Source: Candidozyma auris (Eukaryota > Ascomycota > Pichiomycetes > Serinales > Metschnikowiaceae). Taken from it: a stretch of DNA of 64,000 bases. The notes under the pieces are model-generated. The model was given only the letters and a program-made list of their open reading frames with translations, ran no database searches and was not told the origin of the DNA. Positions 62,145 to 64,000 of this stretch are shown here, in pieces. Both the position numbers and the translations under genes were made by a program. The DNA is taken from contig NC_072815.1 of the NCBI RefSeq assembly GCF_003013715.1, positions 1,240,001 to 1,304,000 of the forward strand, given 5' to 3'. Numbering within the stretch: position 1 is the first letter of the stretch; each line of letters begins with the position of its first letter.

Positions 62145-63716
62145 TTAAACGCTGGTCTCCTCGATTGAAATGGCCTCGGCCTTGGTGTCGTCCAACCTCG
62201 AGTCCACATGGACGTCTTCTCTGAAGGCGTGCTCGGTAGGAATGAAGCCCTGGGACTTCCAGGCGTGGGGAACTCTTTCGTACAATTCGTCCACCTGCTC
62301 CAAGGTAAGATTCTTGGTCTCGTAGATGAAGATCCAGGCGAAAATGAAACACAAGCAGTTGCACCCGCCCCAAATGAAGAACACGTTGGTGCCCAAGTTG
62401 CCCTTGTCCTTGTCGACCATGTAAGGCGTAGCGTAGGCAATTCCCCAGTTCCATAACCAGTTGGAAGCTGTACAGAGAGCTACCGATTTGGCTCTGGTTC
62501 TCAAGGGGAACAACTCACCAATCACAACCCAGGCGCAAGGACCCCAAGTAGCGGCAAAGAAAGCAATGAAAATACACGAAAAGGCCACAAGCACCTTCTT
62601 GGACGAGTCAGACGAGGCCGCAACTCCCACAATGGCCACAATAAGCTGAGAAATAGACATACCCGCAGCGCCTCCAAGAAGAATGTTTCTTCTACCGGCG
62701 ATTTCCATCAAAAGAATACCAGGGACCGTAGCGCCGACATTGACGATGTTGGTGGCCAAAGTGGTCACAAAACCATCGACACCCGCAGCGTTGAAGAAGT
62801 TGGTACCAAAGTAGAAAATGAAGTTGACACCGGTCAACTGCTGGAACGCCTGGCACAACACACCCGTGGCCAATCTCTTGCGCTGGTGGTTCTTGTTGGA
62901 CAAAACCTGGCCCCAAGACGACTTGCCGTACTCCTTCTCGAACTCGTACGCAGCCTTGATATCGTCGTACTCTTCAATCAAATCCGGGTGGTCAGTGGGG
63001 AGCTTTCTGAGCTTAGAAAGCGCCTCCATGGCCTTGTCCTCTCTCTCTTTGGAAACGTAGAAACGAGGCGTTTCAGGCAAGAAGAACATACCGATACCCA
63101 AAATCAAGGACCAGAGAAGCTGGAGAGCAATGGGGATTCTGTAGGAGCCGGAGTCGTTTCTGGAGTGGGTGGCTTGGTTGAACACAGCAGCCAAAAAGAT
63201 ACCAATGGTGATGGCCCACTGGTAGCACGACACAATGGCACCTCTGATCCACTTGGGAGCGGCTTCTGACTGGTAGAGAGGAATGGTGGAGGAAATCAAA
63301 CCGACACCTCCTCCAGCAATGGCTCTGCCCACACAGAGCAAAGGAATGTTTGTGGCGGCAGTTTGCAACACGACACCGACATTGAACACCACCAACGACG
63401 ACAAAATCAAACACCATTTTCTACCGATGGTGTCTGTGAAAAAAGGAGCAGCAAGGGACCCAAAGAAGGTACCCACCGATAAAATCGACACAATAAGCGA
63501 CGTTTCTGACGAGGTGAACTCTTCACCGTTGCCAGGGAAACGCGCCTTGACATACTTCATGGCCATGACACCGTTGATGGTACCGGTGTCGTAGCCGTAC
63601 AAAACACCACCAAAGGCAGCAAACATACCGACGATGATGCCCATGGTGGTGGAGCCGGCTTTCTTCTCGCCGACGTTGATGAAACGCTTGACTAGCTCGT
63701 TATCCTCGAGGCCCAT
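62145..63716 (-). CDS. Sugar transporter (MFS), HGT12/HXT-like
   Basis: From ATG 63716 the protein has 523 residues. The sugar porter hallmarks are GGVLYGYDTGTINGVMAM (TM1), DTIGRKWCLILSS, GRAIAGGGVGLISSTIPLYQ, PKWIRGAIVSCYQWAIT, PETPRFYVSKERED, FQQLTGVNFIFYFGTNFF, IAGRRNILLGG and YETKNLTLEQVDELYERVP. The tail after the YETKN motif is short (about 50 residues). TM1 GYDTG differs from the neighbouring HGT1-like carrier and resembles the HGT4-like sensor at 40.7 kb, so it belongs to another HGT subgroup. Substrate is probably a hexose. It is convergent with the HGT1-like gene. A TATA box lies 83-91 bp upstream. Confidence 0.9.
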   Translation of the reverse strand: MGLEDNELVKRFINVGEKKAGSTTMGIIVGMFAAFGGVLYGYDTGTINGVMAMKYVKARFPGNGEEFTSSETSLIVSILSVGTFFGSLAAPFFTDTIGRKWCLILSSLVVFNVGVVLQTAATNIPLLCVGRAIAGGGVGLISSTIPLYQSEAAPKWIRGAIVSCYQWAITIGIFLAAVFNQATHSRNDSGSYRIPIALQLLWSLILGIGMFFLPETPRFYVSKEREDKAMEALSKLRKLPTDHPDLIEEYDDIKAAYEFEKEYGKSSWGQVLSNKNHQRKRLATGVLCQAFQQLTGVNFIFYFGTNFFNAAGVDGFVTTLATNIVNVGATVPGILLMEIAGRRNILLGGAAGMSISQLIVAIVGVAASSDSSKKVLVAFSCIFIAFFAATWGPCAWVVIGELFPLRTRAKSVALCTASNWLWNWGIAYATPYMVDKDKGNLGTNVFFIWGGCNCLCFIFAWIFIYETKNLTLEQVDELYERVPHAWKSQGFIPTEHAFREDVHVDSRLDDTKAEAISIEETSV

Positions 63717-63798
63717 GGCGATGCGACGTGAAAGAAGATAGATATATATAAAAAAAAAGTTGAAGAGAAGGGTAAGATCCAGGGGAGATTTGTTGCTA

Positions 63799-63807
63799 CT
63801 TATATAG
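63799..63807 (-). promoter_or_regulatory. TATA box of the HGT12-like gene
   Basis: The minus strand reads CTATATAAG, 83-91 bp before the ATG at 63716. Confidence 0.55.
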
Positions 63808-64000
63808 TTGTGCCAAGTAGTGGGAGAAGCCTCTTTTGGAGAGCCATTGGTCTGCCTTCTCTCAGACAAAATTAGCACCCAAAATGTCGCGCTGTGTGCC
63901 GTGCGGCTGAACATGGGGAAGACGCCATGTAGAGCCTGTTTACGGCTTTTTTACGGCCAAACTCCCCCCGCGGCTATGAATGCACCCCACAAAGGAGAAA

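Overview
The window is nuclear chromosomal DNA from a budding yeast (Saccharomycotina). Genes are compact and almost all intronless, gene names fit yeast orthologues (UFD2, RPL35, ARF1, NUS1, PHB1, ICP55, PRE9, NCA2, CEM1, KRE6/SKN1, NCE102, NAS6, CCC1), and the one clear intron has a TACTAAC branch point. Several features point to the CUG-Ser clade (Candida/Clavispora/Metschnikowia relatives): a tandem KRE6/SKN1 pair, HGT-type sugar transporters with an HGT4-like glucose sensor, a C48 deneddylase/ULP3-like gene, TTG-dominated leucine usage, and CTG codons at sites where serine or threonine is expected. Genus and species cannot be fixed from the sequence alone. Translations quoted here use the standard code, so a CTG-encoded Leu may really be Ser.

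Layout. 0-16.4 kb is housekeeping: 5'-truncated UFD2, RPL35 (spliced), ARF1, NUS1, a frameshifted VBA-type MFS transporter, PHB1, ICP55, a C48 protease, a PCI-domain (CSN1/Pci8-like) gene, a TMEM170/MAY24-like membrane protein and proteasome subunit PRE9. 16.4-30.5 kb holds NCA2 (two frameshifts), a short C2H2 zinc-finger protein behind a 2 kb upstream region, URN1 (one frameshift), CEM1, and tandem SKN1 and KRE6 (one frameshift). 30.5-46 kb is gene-poor: NCE102 (one frameshift), NAS6, an HGT4/SNF3-like glucose sensor and CCC1, separated by gene-free stretches of up to 3.7 kb. 46-64 kb holds a GRE2-like reductase, an unrecognised membrane protein, a small secreted protein, a PaiB/FMN-binding protein, SGN1, a large FAS1 (fasciclin) membrane protein, and two convergent hexose transporters.

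Themes. Sugar uptake and sensing recurs (one sensor, two carriers). Beta-1,6-glucan synthesis is a tandem gene pair. Proteasome and ubiquitin-like biology appears in UFD2, PRE9, NAS6, the C48 protease and the PCI gene. No tRNA, rRNA, transposon or CRISPR array was found by eye.

Most notable unexplained signals: (1) a recurrent intergenic motif, TTTTGCACCCATTC / TTTYGCAGCCA, seen about 20 times and often oriented towards the downstream gene; (2) a second motif, GCGTACTGCAGA, clustered three times upstream of CCC1 and present at two other sites; (3) seven small indels in five otherwise intact genes, mostly one base and mostly in short homopolymers, which look like assembly errors rather than gene decay.
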